Shown piece after piece: positions 43,757-51,993 of a stretch of 64,000 nt of DNA. Where the stretch lies: NCBI GenBank assembly GCA_964370185.1, contig CAYJIJ010000003.1, forward strand, positions 4,875-68,874. The letters run 5' to 3'. The notes beneath the pieces are model-generated. The model did not search any database. It was not told where the DNA came from and saw only the letters and a list, made by a program, of their open reading frames with translations. This DNA comes from CAYJEQ01 sp964370185 (GTDB lineage Bacteria > Bacillota > Clostridia > Oscillospirales > Ruminococcaceae). The number at the start of each line of letters is the position of its first letter. Position 1 is the stretch's first letter. Made by a program: the position numbers and the translations under genes.

Positions 43757-45796
43757 TTATTCATATATGTAGTAATTATATTCATATTCATCGTGATAAG
43801 AGCTGATTTTAAAGCTGTTATCATGCTTAATTAAATTATTATCCTCGTCAATAATGCAGTTATACAGGCTATCGGCGTCATTAGAAACAATTATACCATA
43901 ATTCCCCGACTTTTTTAATAGCGAAACATCATTATTTACAATTTTTATATCACCCGACGAAGTAAGCTCAACGCTAAAGTCGTCACTTAAATTAATTTTA
44001 CACTCGGTGGCAAGTAGTGTTTTGCTCTCTACAAGACTGTTTTGCAAGAATGTGGAGGTGCTTTCATCGGAATATACGAGGTTTTTAGGAGTGGTTTCGG
44101 TGAGATAATCGGCAAATGCACCCGATATTTGCCCCGTGGATATTACCGTATCAGCCATTACATCGGCATGCCTATACGAAGAATAATCCTCCACAATCGC
44201 TATCTCGGCACCTCGATGATTGAGCACAAAATATCCATCACCCATTTTTATGCCAAATCCGTTGTAAAACTGACTGTACAGGGTGGCATGTCCGATAAAA
44301 ACTAAAACTGCTGAGCATAAAAGTGATAAACACATCTCATGGGAGGAGGCCTGAAGATATATGGCTAAATAGATTATCACTGAGGCGAGGATGAATGTCA
44401 GCAGTAATGTTGGGGTGTCCACATATATTACTGAATAGGGAATTTTACTTACAAACACCGAAATTTCAGCAATCATCATCAATAAAGCTCCCGATAAAAA
44501 TCCAAATAGTTCACCAGTAAAGCCAAACAGACCGCCTAAAACTCCCGTGATAAGAGAAGAAATAAGGGAGAGCTGAGCGAGGAGACCACAAAGTATATTT
44601 GCAAATGGAGAAATGAGTGAAAAATATCCGAAATAGAGTGGAGTAAGCACAATTAGAGATAGCCATGCCGCCACCGATTGTAGCGCTAAACCATGCAGAA
44701 CATTTAAAAATCTATTTTTAGATTTTATAGCAAAACGAATCTTTAAAAACGGAGTGATAAGACATAGCCCAAGAGATGCCGAATAAGAGAGTATAAAACC
44801 AACATCGTGGACTATCAAAGGGTTAAGTAGCAAACTTATAATCCCTGCTACTGCCAGTGATGTGAGAGTGTCGGCTTCTCTGAATATGATATTTGCGATG
44901 AGTGAAAGCAAAATCATTATCACTGAGCGTGTCACCGAGGGGGAGAAGCCACAAATGCAGGCAAAGAGAATGGGGACGGGGAGGGTCAGCAGCGAAGACA
45001 TGCGAATAGGTATTCCCATATAACACAAAAATCCTAAAAAGCTAAAACTGACCACCGACATATGCAGTCCGGACACACTTGTAAGATGCGAAGTGCCTGC
45101 AATATTCATGCTCTGCGTGAGCTCATAGTCCATATATCTTTCATCGCCTGTCGCAATTGCTACTGCAAGCCCTGAATAGTCAGAATTAACACTGTGCAGT
45201 ATATTTTCAGTTATGTAATTTCTAAAGCCTACCGATAGCTGAGTAAGGGGGAAGGCGGCTTCTTCGGATGGAGTGATATTTACTACTGCGCTTCCCCTTA
45301 GGTGAATATCGTCCGAAATCTGCTCGCCGAGCATTTTATATGTTGGCATATCGGTGAGCACGGAGGTGTGAAAACTTTCCCCTTCATCAATATCAAGCTT
45401 CCCATATGTGGTAAAGCTGATGGTGAAATTTTCGGGAATTCCCTGTACATTTAACGCAGTTGCCCTTGCATTTATTAGGTGACCTCCATAGTAATCCTCA
45501 ATTTCGGTAGCAGTAGCATGTATCTGAACTATCTTGCCGCCCATCTTTGCTAAAGGGATGAGCTCATTATTTAGATGCAATGAAAGACTTATTAGCGCAA
45601 AAGAAACACCAATCAGAAAAACTCCTACATATTTTATATTTTTTACGATTTTATCGGTATTGACAAAAAGCAAAACCGCTCCCACCGATAAAATCAGCAT
45701 GGAAACGGTCAGTACCACTCTAATATTAAAATAAAAAGGCATTAGCAGGGAAGTGATAATATATCCACTCCCCATAAAGAAAAGGGGACGCTTCAT
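43757..45796 (-). CDS. comEC: ComEC/Rec2-family DNA uptake channel without metallo-hydrolase motif
   Basis: 679-residue polytopic membrane protein. It has an N-terminal DUF4131 region, then the competence domain with GDERYMDYELTQSMNIAGTSHLTSVSGLHMSVV (here cited by its ends, GDERYM and VSGLHMSVV), and GFSPSVTRSVIMILLSL. The C-terminal domain, where the beta-lactamase-like HxHxDH nuclease motif would be, shows no such motif and is shorter. The ATG at 45796 has GGAGAG seven bases upstream. It is probably a DNA channel with a degenerate or structural C-terminal domain. Confidence 0.88.
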   Translation of the reverse strand: MKRPLFFMGSGYIITSLLMPFYFNIRVVLTVSMLILSVGAVLLFVNTDKIVKNIKYVGVFLIGVSFALISLSLHLNNELIPLAKMGGKIVQIHATATEIEDYYGGHLINARATALNVQGIPENFTISFTTYGKLDIDEGESFHTSVLTDMPTYKMLGEQISDDIHLRGSAVVNITPSEEAAFPLTQLSVGFRNYITENILHSVNSDYSGLAVAIATGDERYMDYELTQSMNIAGTSHLTSVSGLHMSVVSFSFLGFLCYMGIPIRMSSLLTLPVPILFACICGFSPSVTRSVIMILLSLIANIIFREADTLTSLAVAGIISLLLNPLIVHDVGFILSYSASLGLCLITPFLKIRFAIKSKNRFLNVLHGLALQSVAAWLSLIVLTPLYFGYFSLISPFANILCGLLAQLSLISSLITGVLGGLFGFTGELFGFLSGALLMMIAEISVFVSKIPYSVIYVDTPTLLLTFILASVIIYLAIYLQASSHEMCLSLLCSAVLVFIGHATLYSQFYNGFGIKMGDGYFVLNHRGAEIAIVEDYSSYRHADVMADTVISTGQISGAFADYLTETTPKNLVYSDESTSTFLQNSLVESKTLLATECKINLSDDFSVELTSSGDIKIVNNDVSLLKKSGNYGIIVSNDADSLYNCIIDEDNNLIKHDNSFKISSYHDEYEYNYYIYE

Positions 45797-45854
45797 GATG
45801 TCACTCTCCATAGATGTCGTTCAAAGGCTATCGTCACACAGATTATACAGCGAT

Positions 45855-46142
45855 AATCCATAGGGTGGCTTCCCTATGGTAACTTCCCAAAAACGAACCG
45901 TTTTTTATTTACCCAAAAGCCCCATACCTATGTCATCCCACCTTGTAAGGCGAGAGCATTACTGCGGCGGTCTTCCTTGCTATGGTGCTTTTGGCGGTAT
46001 AAAAAATTCTGCGAACTCTCCATGTGTAAATTTTTTTAGATGTACGTATTCTTTAATTGTGTGCAGAAGCTATGTGGTGCGATATGCACAGTGATTAGCT
46101 AAATTTACACATTACGAGCGTGTTCGTTTTAGGGGAGTCACC
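45855..46142. repeat. MITE-like intergenic element with inverted ends
   Basis: The left end (TAGGGTGGCTTCCCTATGG, then AAAACGAACC by 45900) is the inverse of the right end (GTTCGTTTTAGGGGAGTCACCC, 46122-46143; arms compared piecewise). An inner inverted repeat GTGTAAATTT/AAATTTACAC also occurs. The right-end motif recurs at 48431-48456. No gene is visible in 45797-46181. Confidence 0.55.
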
Positions 46143-46181
46143 CTAACCAAATAAAATGCTTTTGGATTATATGGGTTATCC

Positions 46182-46928
46182 TTAAGTTAAAATATCCTTT
46201 AAAAACCCCAAACTATTGGGTGTGAATTCTATCTGGCTGAGCAAATACTGCTCTGTGGCTTTAGCGAGCAAATCAAGCGAGTGTCCGCCGAGTGTAAAAG
46301 AAAAAAGGCTTGGCTGTGTGGAGTAAATAATATGCCGCATCGCATTTACCACGGAATAGCTAAGCTTTATATCCGCCCTGCGGCTTCCCGATTTCACACA
46401 GTCGGAGCACAGCATAATTCCATCCTCTAAAAAAAGGCTGAAATATTCACTCTCATGCTTACCACAATTAGCGCAACCCACGAGATCGGGCATAAAGCCG
46501 CTTAAAGTGAGAAGTCTTAGTTCAAATACTGCCTTAATAAAAGATATTGGGCGCATACTCTCTTCAAGTATATGTAGACTGTTTAAAAGCAGTTTTTGCT
46601 GTTGCTCGGTTTGCTCTCCCTCCCTACAAAAAATCCCTGCAAGCTCACAGAGGTAGGTAGCGAGGGAGAGTTTTTCTATATCCTGCCTAATTCCGAAAAA
46701 AAGACGATGATAATCAGCACTAACCACTATGAGTGAATCCCTTTTTTTCTCAAGGACAAACCTCGAATAGCAGATGAGCTCGGTAGCTCCCGAGAGTTTC
46801 CCGCGTGGGTTTATAGCTCCTCTGGCATATGCGGAAATCACACCCATGTCGGGGGTTAAAAGATGGATAATTCTATCACCTTTAAAAGGCTTTGTCTTTA
46901 TTATCACTGCATCCGTCGTAATTTGCAT
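46182..46928 (-). CDS. recO: DNA repair protein RecO
   Basis: 248 residues. N-terminal OB fold, a helical middle and a zinc site with CANCG and CSDC (about residues 160-187). RecO loads RecA at gaps with RecR. It overlaps the YqzL-like gene by 47 bases in a different frame, and that pairing plus era upstream is the classic order. Confidence 0.94.
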   Translation of the reverse strand: MQITTDAVIIKTKPFKGDRIIHLLTPDMGVISAYARGAINPRGKLSGATELICYSRFVLEKKRDSLIVVSADYHRLFFGIRQDIEKLSLATYLCELAGIFCREGEQTEQQQKLLLNSLHILEESMRPISFIKAVFELRLLTLSGFMPDLVGCANCGKHESEYFSLFLEDGIMLCSDCVKSGSRRADIKLSYSVVNAMRHIIYSTQPSLFSFTLGGHSLDLLAKATEQYLLSQIEFTPNSLGFLKDILT

Positions 46929-47040
46929 TTTCTCTATCTCCGCTGTTGTTTACAGCAACCCTCAGATTATCAACATAGCAGAGATAATCCTCTATTTTGC
47001 CGCTTTTCTCAAATAATTCCCAGTGTTTGTCGGTATTCAT
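46882..47040 (-). CDS. YqzL-like small protein
   Basis: 52 residues from the ATG at 47040, with GGGAGG upstream. The start NTDKHWELFEKSGKIEDYLCY resembles YqzL, a short protein found between era and recO in Bacillus. The C-terminus is hydrophilic (NNSGDRENANYDG). It overlaps the recO start, which suggests translational coupling. Function unknown. Confidence 0.72.
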   Translation of the reverse strand: MNTDKHWELFEKSGKIEDYLCYVDNLRVAVNNSGDRENANYDGCSDNKDKAF

Positions 47041-47056
47041 CCGCCTACCTCCCAAG

Positions 47057-47090
47057 ATATAATTACACAAATTAATTTGTGTAATTATAT
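47057..47090. repeat. perfect 34-bp palindrome upstream of yqzL-recO
   Basis: The two 17-base half-sites are exact complements (half-site ATATAATTACACAAATT). It lies just upstream of the YqzL-like ribosome site, so it could be an operator or an mRNA stem. Confidence 0.75.
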
Positions 47091-47130
47091 TCTCTGCAAA
47101 AAAAGCTTTGCTATTACAGGAAATTCGGAT

Positions 47131-47410
47131 ATATAAAAATGTTAAAAAATACCGAAAAATTTCGCTTTGCTATGAAATGATTTTTTATTATCTTTCCACC
47201 ACCTTGCGGTGGCGAAAAGATGAATTTGGTGTAATGGTTTTTAAAAAAACTTTGCTTATAGAATTAACTATATAAAAATGTTAAAAAATACCGAAAAATT
47301 TCGCTTTTGATATGAAATGGTTTTTTATTATCTTTCCACCACCTTGCGGTGGTGAAAAGATAAATTTGGTGTAATGGTTTTTAAAAAAACTTTGCTTTAT
47401 AAAATTCAGC
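47131..47410. repeat. tandem 139-bp direct repeat, two full copies
   Basis: Unit 1 (47131-47269) and unit 2 (47270-47410) are nearly identical, starting ATATAAAAATGTT and holding a CCACC-TTGC-GGTGG hairpin. The tail of a third, partial unit precedes unit 1 (about 47100-47130). This fills most of the gap between the YqzL-like gene and era. It is non-coding. Confidence 0.85.
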
Positions 47411-47465
47411 TATTTTCCCTCAGTTTCTCCACGGAGTGGGGGAAGGGAATATAGGGGAGAGCTTT

Positions 47466-48371
47466 TTATTCATATCCGAATGTGCGAATAATTCCTGCCC
47501 TATTTCGCCAGTCTTCTTTAACTTTTACCCAGCATTTTAAATTTACCTTTATGCCTAAAAATGCCTCCATGTCTTGGCGTGCATGTGTGCCGATGCGCTT
47601 TAGCATTACGCCCTGTTTGCCAATAATCATCCCCTTGTGGCTGTCACGCTCGCAGAGTATGGTGGCGTCAATATCCATGATGGGGGAGTTTTCACGCTCT
47701 TTCATTTTGTCTATCACCACCGCCGTGCCGTGGGGTATCTCATCATGTAGCGAGCGGAGTATTTTTTCCCTAATAATCTCGGACATAATAATTCTCTCAG
47801 GTTGATCGGTGAGTGAATCCTCGGGGAAGAAATGAGGGGAGGAAACTGCAAATTTGCCCACTTCCTCCATAAGCCCAGCCGTACCACTGCCATTTAGTGC
47901 GGATATGGGGACTATTGCCGCAAAATTCATCAATGCGGTGTATGTGGTGATAACCTCCATAAGCTTCGATTTATCGGGGATGAGGTCAATCTTATTTAGC
48001 GCTAAAATTGTTGGAAGCTCACGCTTGGTGAGATTTTCGATGAGTCCTTTTTCGGTGTCGCTTATCTTATGGGTGGCATCCACCACCAAAACAGCGCAAT
48101 CCACATCGGCAAAGGACTCCTTTACCTGCCCCATCATATACTGGCCAAGCTTATTTTTAGGGCTGTGTATTCCAGGTGTGTCGATAAATACTATCTGTAA
48201 ATCGCCTTCTGTTAAAACCCCTCTGATTTGGGTGCGTGTGGTTTGGGGTTTTGAGGAAACTATTGCCACTTTTTCACCTATGAGCTTATTGAGCAGAGAA
48301 GATTTGCCGACATTCGGCTTCCCTATTATAGCCACAAATGCAGTGGTGGTGGACATCTTTGTTTTATTCAT
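47466..48371 (-). CDS. era: GTPase Era
   Basis: Ribosome assembly GTPase that binds 16S rRNA. From the ATG at 48371 (GGAG six bases upstream, better than 48389) it has 301 residues. G1 GKPNVGKSS, G3 DTPG, G4 NKID, and the C-terminal KH domain with GKQGVMLKRIGTHARQDME are all present. Upstream is ybeY, the usual neighbour. Confidence 0.96.
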   Translation of the reverse strand: MNKTKMSTTTAFVAIIGKPNVGKSSLLNKLIGEKVAIVSSKPQTTRTQIRGVLTEGDLQIVFIDTPGIHSPKNKLGQYMMGQVKESFADVDCAVLVVDATHKISDTEKGLIENLTKRELPTILALNKIDLIPDKSKLMEVITTYTALMNFAAIVPISALNGSGTAGLMEEVGKFAVSSPHFFPEDSLTDQPERIIMSEIIREKILRSLHDEIPHGTAVVIDKMKERENSPIMDIDATILCERDSHKGMIIGKQGVMLKRIGTHARQDMEAFLGIKVNLKCWVKVKEDWRNRAGIIRTFGYE

Positions 48372-48430
48372 ATTATACTCCATTTTCATGCCGTGTGTAG
48401 GGTGAGCTTTCTAAATCGAAATTTCTGTTA

Positions 48431-48456
48431 AGCGTGTTCGTTTTAAGGGGCTCACC
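48431..48456. repeat. second copy of the AGCGTGTTCGTTTTA repeat motif
   Basis: The motif (48431-48456) matches 46117-46142 at nearly every base. A short partner GGTGAGC near 48399-48405 is inverted to its end. It lies in the era-ybeY gap. Confidence 0.5.
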
Positions 48457-48472
48457 GTAGTCGAAGGTGTTT

Positions 48473-48982
48473 TTAGTTATCGTCCTCAAGCTGGGAATAA
48501 ACAGTTTCTCTTGAAAGCCCCAGCCTTTGAAGTGTGCGCTCTTCCTTTTCCCTCATTTTCGAGGACTCAACAGGGCTTAGTTCATGGTCGTAGCCAAGCA
48601 GATGGAGCACCGAGTGCACACAGAGGAAAGCCATTTCTCTGTTTAAATCATGGCCGTACATCTGCGCCTGCTCAACCGCTTTTTCCACTGATATTACTAT
48701 ATCTCCGAGGAGCATAGCGCCTGTTTCTTCATTTTTATCATATACGCCATTTTCTCCAAGTGGGAAGGAGAGGACATCCGTTGCACTATCTTTTTTGCGA
48801 TATTCACGATTTAAATCCCTTATATCCGCATTATCCATAAATGTTATGCTGAGCTCGGCATCGTCACTAAAGCCCTCATCATTTAAAACCGCATGGCAAG
48901 AACGCCTCAGCAATAGGCGCATACCCGAGGGGATTTTCACTTTATTTTGTCTGTTTGATACTGTGACTTTTAATTTTCCCAT
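48473..48982 (-). CDS. ybeY: rRNA maturation endonuclease YbeY
   Basis: 169-residue metalloprotein involved in 16S rRNA maturation and ribosome quality control. The zinc motif HxxxHxxxxxH is at H123, H127 and H133 (HSVLHLLGYDHE), with LGDIVIS and TDVLSFPL upstream. It sits between phoH and era, the common order. Confidence 0.96.
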   Translation of the reverse strand: MGKLKVTVSNRQNKVKIPSGMRLLLRRSCHAVLNDEGFSDDAELSITFMDNADIRDLNREYRKKDSATDVLSFPLGENGVYDKNEETGAMLLGDIVISVEKAVEQAQMYGHDLNREMAFLCVHSVLHLLGYDHELSPVESSKMREKEERTLQRLGLSRETVYSQLEDDN

Positions 48983-49050
48983 TTTAAAATTCGACCTCTT
49001 TTCTAATAACTCTAAACAACTTAATCTATCGGATATCCCATATAAATCCT

Positions 49051-50034
49051 CTAATAATTATTCCTTCTTTTATTTAGCGACTCATGATATTTATCATATG
49101 CCTTTACTATATCCTGCACAAGCCTATGCCTTACCACATCTTTTTCGCCCAAATGAATTATACCTATATCATTTATGTTTTTAAGCACTTTTGCGGCTTC
49201 GTTGAGGCCTGATTTTTTCTTGTCAGGCAAGTCTATCTGTGTTATATCACCCGTTATTACCACTTTTGAATTAAAGCCCAAACGAGTTAAAAACATCTTC
49301 ATCTGCTCAGGTGTTGTATTTTGCGCTTCATCGAGGATTATGAAGGAATCATCAAGGGTGCGCCCCCTCATATATGCAAGCGGTGCAACTTCAATATTGC
49401 CACGCTCAAGGTATTTTTGATAGTTTTCCGCACCGAGCATATCAAAAAGCGCATCGTAGAGCGGCCTTAAATATGGGTCTACCTTATTTTGCAAATCCCC
49501 CGGCAAAAACCCGAGTTTTTCCCCTGCTTCAACGGCAGGACGAGTTAAAATAATGCGGTTTATTTCATGCGCCCTAAATGCCTTTACCGCCATAGCCACC
49601 GCAAGATAGGTTTTACCCGTACCAGCAGGGCCTATGCCGAGCGAAATAGTGTTTTTAGTTATGCAGTCCACATATTTTTTCTGCCCGAAAGTCTTAGCCT
49701 TTAAAGGCTTGCCTTTAGCGGTAACACAGATAACATCGGAATAAAGGTTCTCTGCTTTTTCTTCATTGCCCTCATCCACTAAAGAAATCATATAGAGGAC
49801 GGTCTGCTCGGTTATAGCTTCACCGCTGTTTGTAGCAGTGATAAGATTATCCACCACCGCACCTGCACGATAAACCTGCTCGGCATCGCCCGATATCTTG
49901 ATATCAGTGCCCCTAAATACTATCGTCACATTGTAATGCTCCTCTATTAGCTTGGTGTTTTTATCAAAGCTACCAAAGAGTGAAAGTGCATGTTCCATGC
50001 GTTCAATATTAATTAGTTTCTCCATAAAATCCAA
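49051..50034 (-). CDS. PhoH-family ATPase (PhoL)
   Basis: 327-residue P-loop protein, PhoH/YbeZ family, often working with YbeY on RNA. Walker A GPAGTGKTY (about residue 137-145), Walker B FIILDEAQN (about residue 230) and the preceding KH-like N-terminal domain (residues 20-100) are seen. It is upstream of ybeY with a 68-base gap. Confidence 0.95.
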   Translation of the reverse strand: MDFMEKLINIERMEHALSLFGSFDKNTKLIEEHYNVTIVFRGTDIKISGDAEQVYRAGAVVDNLITATNSGEAITEQTVLYMISLVDEGNEEKAENLYSDVICVTAKGKPLKAKTFGQKKYVDCITKNTISLGIGPAGTGKTYLAVAMAVKAFRAHEINRIILTRPAVEAGEKLGFLPGDLQNKVDPYLRPLYDALFDMLGAENYQKYLERGNIEVAPLAYMRGRTLDDSFIILDEAQNTTPEQMKMFLTRLGFNSKVVITGDITQIDLPDKKKSGLNEAAKVLKNINDIGIIHLGEKDVVRHRLVQDIVKAYDKYHESLNKRRNNY

Positions 50035-50180
50035 TCCTTTTTTTAGTATTTGGAATAAATATAATTAAAATCAGTTTGATTTGTATTTTACTCGTAGAGC
50101 AAAACATAGGACTAATGGCAATTGCTCAAAAACTAAGGATTGCGCAGTTTTTACCCACAAATAATGTGATGGGAGGTTAT

Positions 50181-50212
50181 ATTTGCCATAGGTTATTTAA
50201 ATCCATATGTCG
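50181..50212. repeat. dispersed hairpin family, degraded copy
   Basis: ATTTGCCAT and ATTTAAATCCATATGTC resemble the ends of the element at 53863-53917. The 447-base gap 50035-50481 holds this, the cinA terminator and no gene that I can see. Confidence 0.4.
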
Positions 50213-50423
50213 TTTATTATGAAATTACATATATTCAGTGCAAATAAAAAATATTTTATAGTGATATTGTAGCACAAATTTATAAGGTTGTACACTCTTT
50301 TACTGTGATTTAAATGATTTGCATTACACATTTAGTTTTAAATCTCTTTGCTTTTCCTTGCGGATTTATCAAAAATCGCCTCTGTAAAATCTGTGTGAAA
50401 AGATATTATGATAGCAAAACAAA

Positions 50424-50458
50424 ATGGCACGGTGGATAAGCTCTCCACAGCGTGCCAT
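50424..50458 (-). terminator. terminator of cinA
   Basis: ATGGCACG (50424-50431) and CGTGCCAT (50451-50458) with inner GTGGA/TCCAC pairs, followed on the minus strand by TTTTGTTTT. It lies 24 bases after the cinA stop. Confidence 0.85.
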
Positions 50459-50481
50459 TACAGGTGCCACCAAATAGGTGA

Positions 50482-51729
50482 TTATTTCATTTTTCTAACA
50501 AGTCTTAGCGCTAAATTCATTGCATTTGAAGAAGCTCTTTTTCGCACATTTTTTCTGCTCGGATTAATACCTGGCATTTTCATTTCATGAACTTCTGTCT
50601 TTTGTGCAGTTGCAATAGCGATATATACAAGTCCCACAGGCTTTTCCTCACTGCCACCGCCTGGGCCTGCTATGCCTGTTATGCCAATTGCAATGTCGGC
50701 ACAAGAGAGTGAAAGTACTCCCTCAGCCATAGCCTTCGCAGTTTGAGTGGATACAGCGCCGTGTTTATCAATGTCGCCCACTCCGAGCAGCTTCTCTTTT
50801 ATATTATTGCCATAACTGCATATGCCACAGTCAAAAACATGGGATGCCCCTGCCACATCGGTAATGCGCTTGGAGATAAGCCCACCGGTACAGCTCTCGG
50901 CTACTGCAATCTTCATATTTTTATCAGTGAGTGCCTCCACAAGTGCGTATTCGATACCGTCGGAGTCCACGCCGTATATGCTATCAGCAGGTAGCATTGT
51001 GCGCAGTTTAGCTTCTGCTTCGTCCGCTAATTTTATCGCTTCACTTTCATTTTCAGCAAAGGCAATAATCCTTACAATCACCTCGAAATCACCCACATAT
51101 GTAGCCACCGAGGGATTGATGCTGTCCACCGCATAATCTTTTATATGCTCAAATATATCCGATTCACCATAGCCAAAAATATTTAAATTCCTGCAAGCGC
51201 TGAATTTATTTGTGAGCTTTAGAAGATAGTCGCCCACAAAGTCATCCATCATCGGATTTACTTCCCTTGGCGGGCCGGGGAACATTATAATTTTTTTGCC
51301 GTCGTCAGTAGTGAGTATCAGCCCCGGTGCAGTACCTTTCTTATTAGGTATTATAACAGCGTCCTTAGGTATCATAGCCTGCTTTAAATTGCTTGGAGGC
51401 ATTTCACGGTCGAGCTTTGTGTAAAAGCTTTCTATCAGATTTCTAATTTCAGTATTTTCCACAAGCTCCTTGCCTATTACCTCGCAAACAGTTTCCTTGC
51501 TTAAATCGTCATATGTTGGGCCCATGCCACCAGTAGTCACAATAATATCGGCACGTGAAAGCGCAACTTTTAGTTGCTCGGAGAGCCTTGCAGGATGATC
51601 TCCCACCACCGACTGATGAAGCACTTCAATTCCGATTTCCCTCAGCTTTTTTGAAATATATGCTGTGTTTGTATTAACAGTATAGCCTGTGAGAAGCTCC
51701 TCACCTATCGAAATAATTTCACAAATCAT
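50482..51729 (-). CDS. cinA: CinA: competence/damage-inducible protein, NMN deamidase
   Basis: 415 residues. N-terminal MoCF-like domain (ISIGEELLTG, VTTGGMGPTYDDLSKE, FPGPPREVNP) and C-terminal PncC amidase domain (IAVAESCTGGLISKR, GITGIAGPGGGSEEKPVG). Family members hydrolyse ADP-ribose and/or deamidate NMN in pyridine nucleotide salvage. The ATG at 51729 has GGAGGAA upstream. Transcribed alone. Confidence 0.96.
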   Translation of the reverse strand: MICEIISIGEELLTGYTVNTNTAYISKKLREIGIEVLHQSVVGDHPARLSEQLKVALSRADIIVTTGGMGPTYDDLSKETVCEVIGKELVENTEIRNLIESFYTKLDREMPPSNLKQAMIPKDAVIIPNKKGTAPGLILTTDDGKKIIMFPGPPREVNPMMDDFVGDYLLKLTNKFSACRNLNIFGYGESDIFEHIKDYAVDSINPSVATYVGDFEVIVRIIAFAENESEAIKLADEAEAKLRTMLPADSIYGVDSDGIEYALVEALTDKNMKIAVAESCTGGLISKRITDVAGASHVFDCGICSYGNNIKEKLLGVGDIDKHGAVSTQTAKAMAEGVLSLSCADIAIGITGIAGPGGGSEEKPVGLVYIAIATAQKTEVHEMKMPGINPSRKNVRKRASSNAMNLALRLVRKMK

Positions 51730-51927
51730 GTTTTTCCTCCACCTAAAACTTTTTTCATTCCACACTAATTATAGTATATCGTAGGATTAAATTCAAGCAA
51801 ATAATAGATGTGCAGAAAAAGCGAATATTAAAGACTACCTCAAGCGCTTAAAAAGTAGTTATATGGGCAAAATACTGGGATTTTATGGGTGAAAGATGGG
51901 CAATGTTGATAAAGAGGGCGTTTAAAA

Positions 51928-51956
51928 TTGACACTATGACATTTTCGTGATAGAAT
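51928..51956 (+). promoter_or_regulatory. sigma-A promoter of the FlaA1-like gene
   Basis: TTGACA (51928-51933), a 17-base spacer and TAGAAT (51951-51956), 38 bases ahead of the TTG start. Confidence 0.8.
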
Positions 51957-51993
51957 TAGTTGCTAAAATCACAAAATAAGGAGCATTTACGCT

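Noticed and set aside
47131..47410. CRISPR array
   Set aside because: Units are 139 bp and directly abut with no spacers, and no cas gene is present anywhere in the window.
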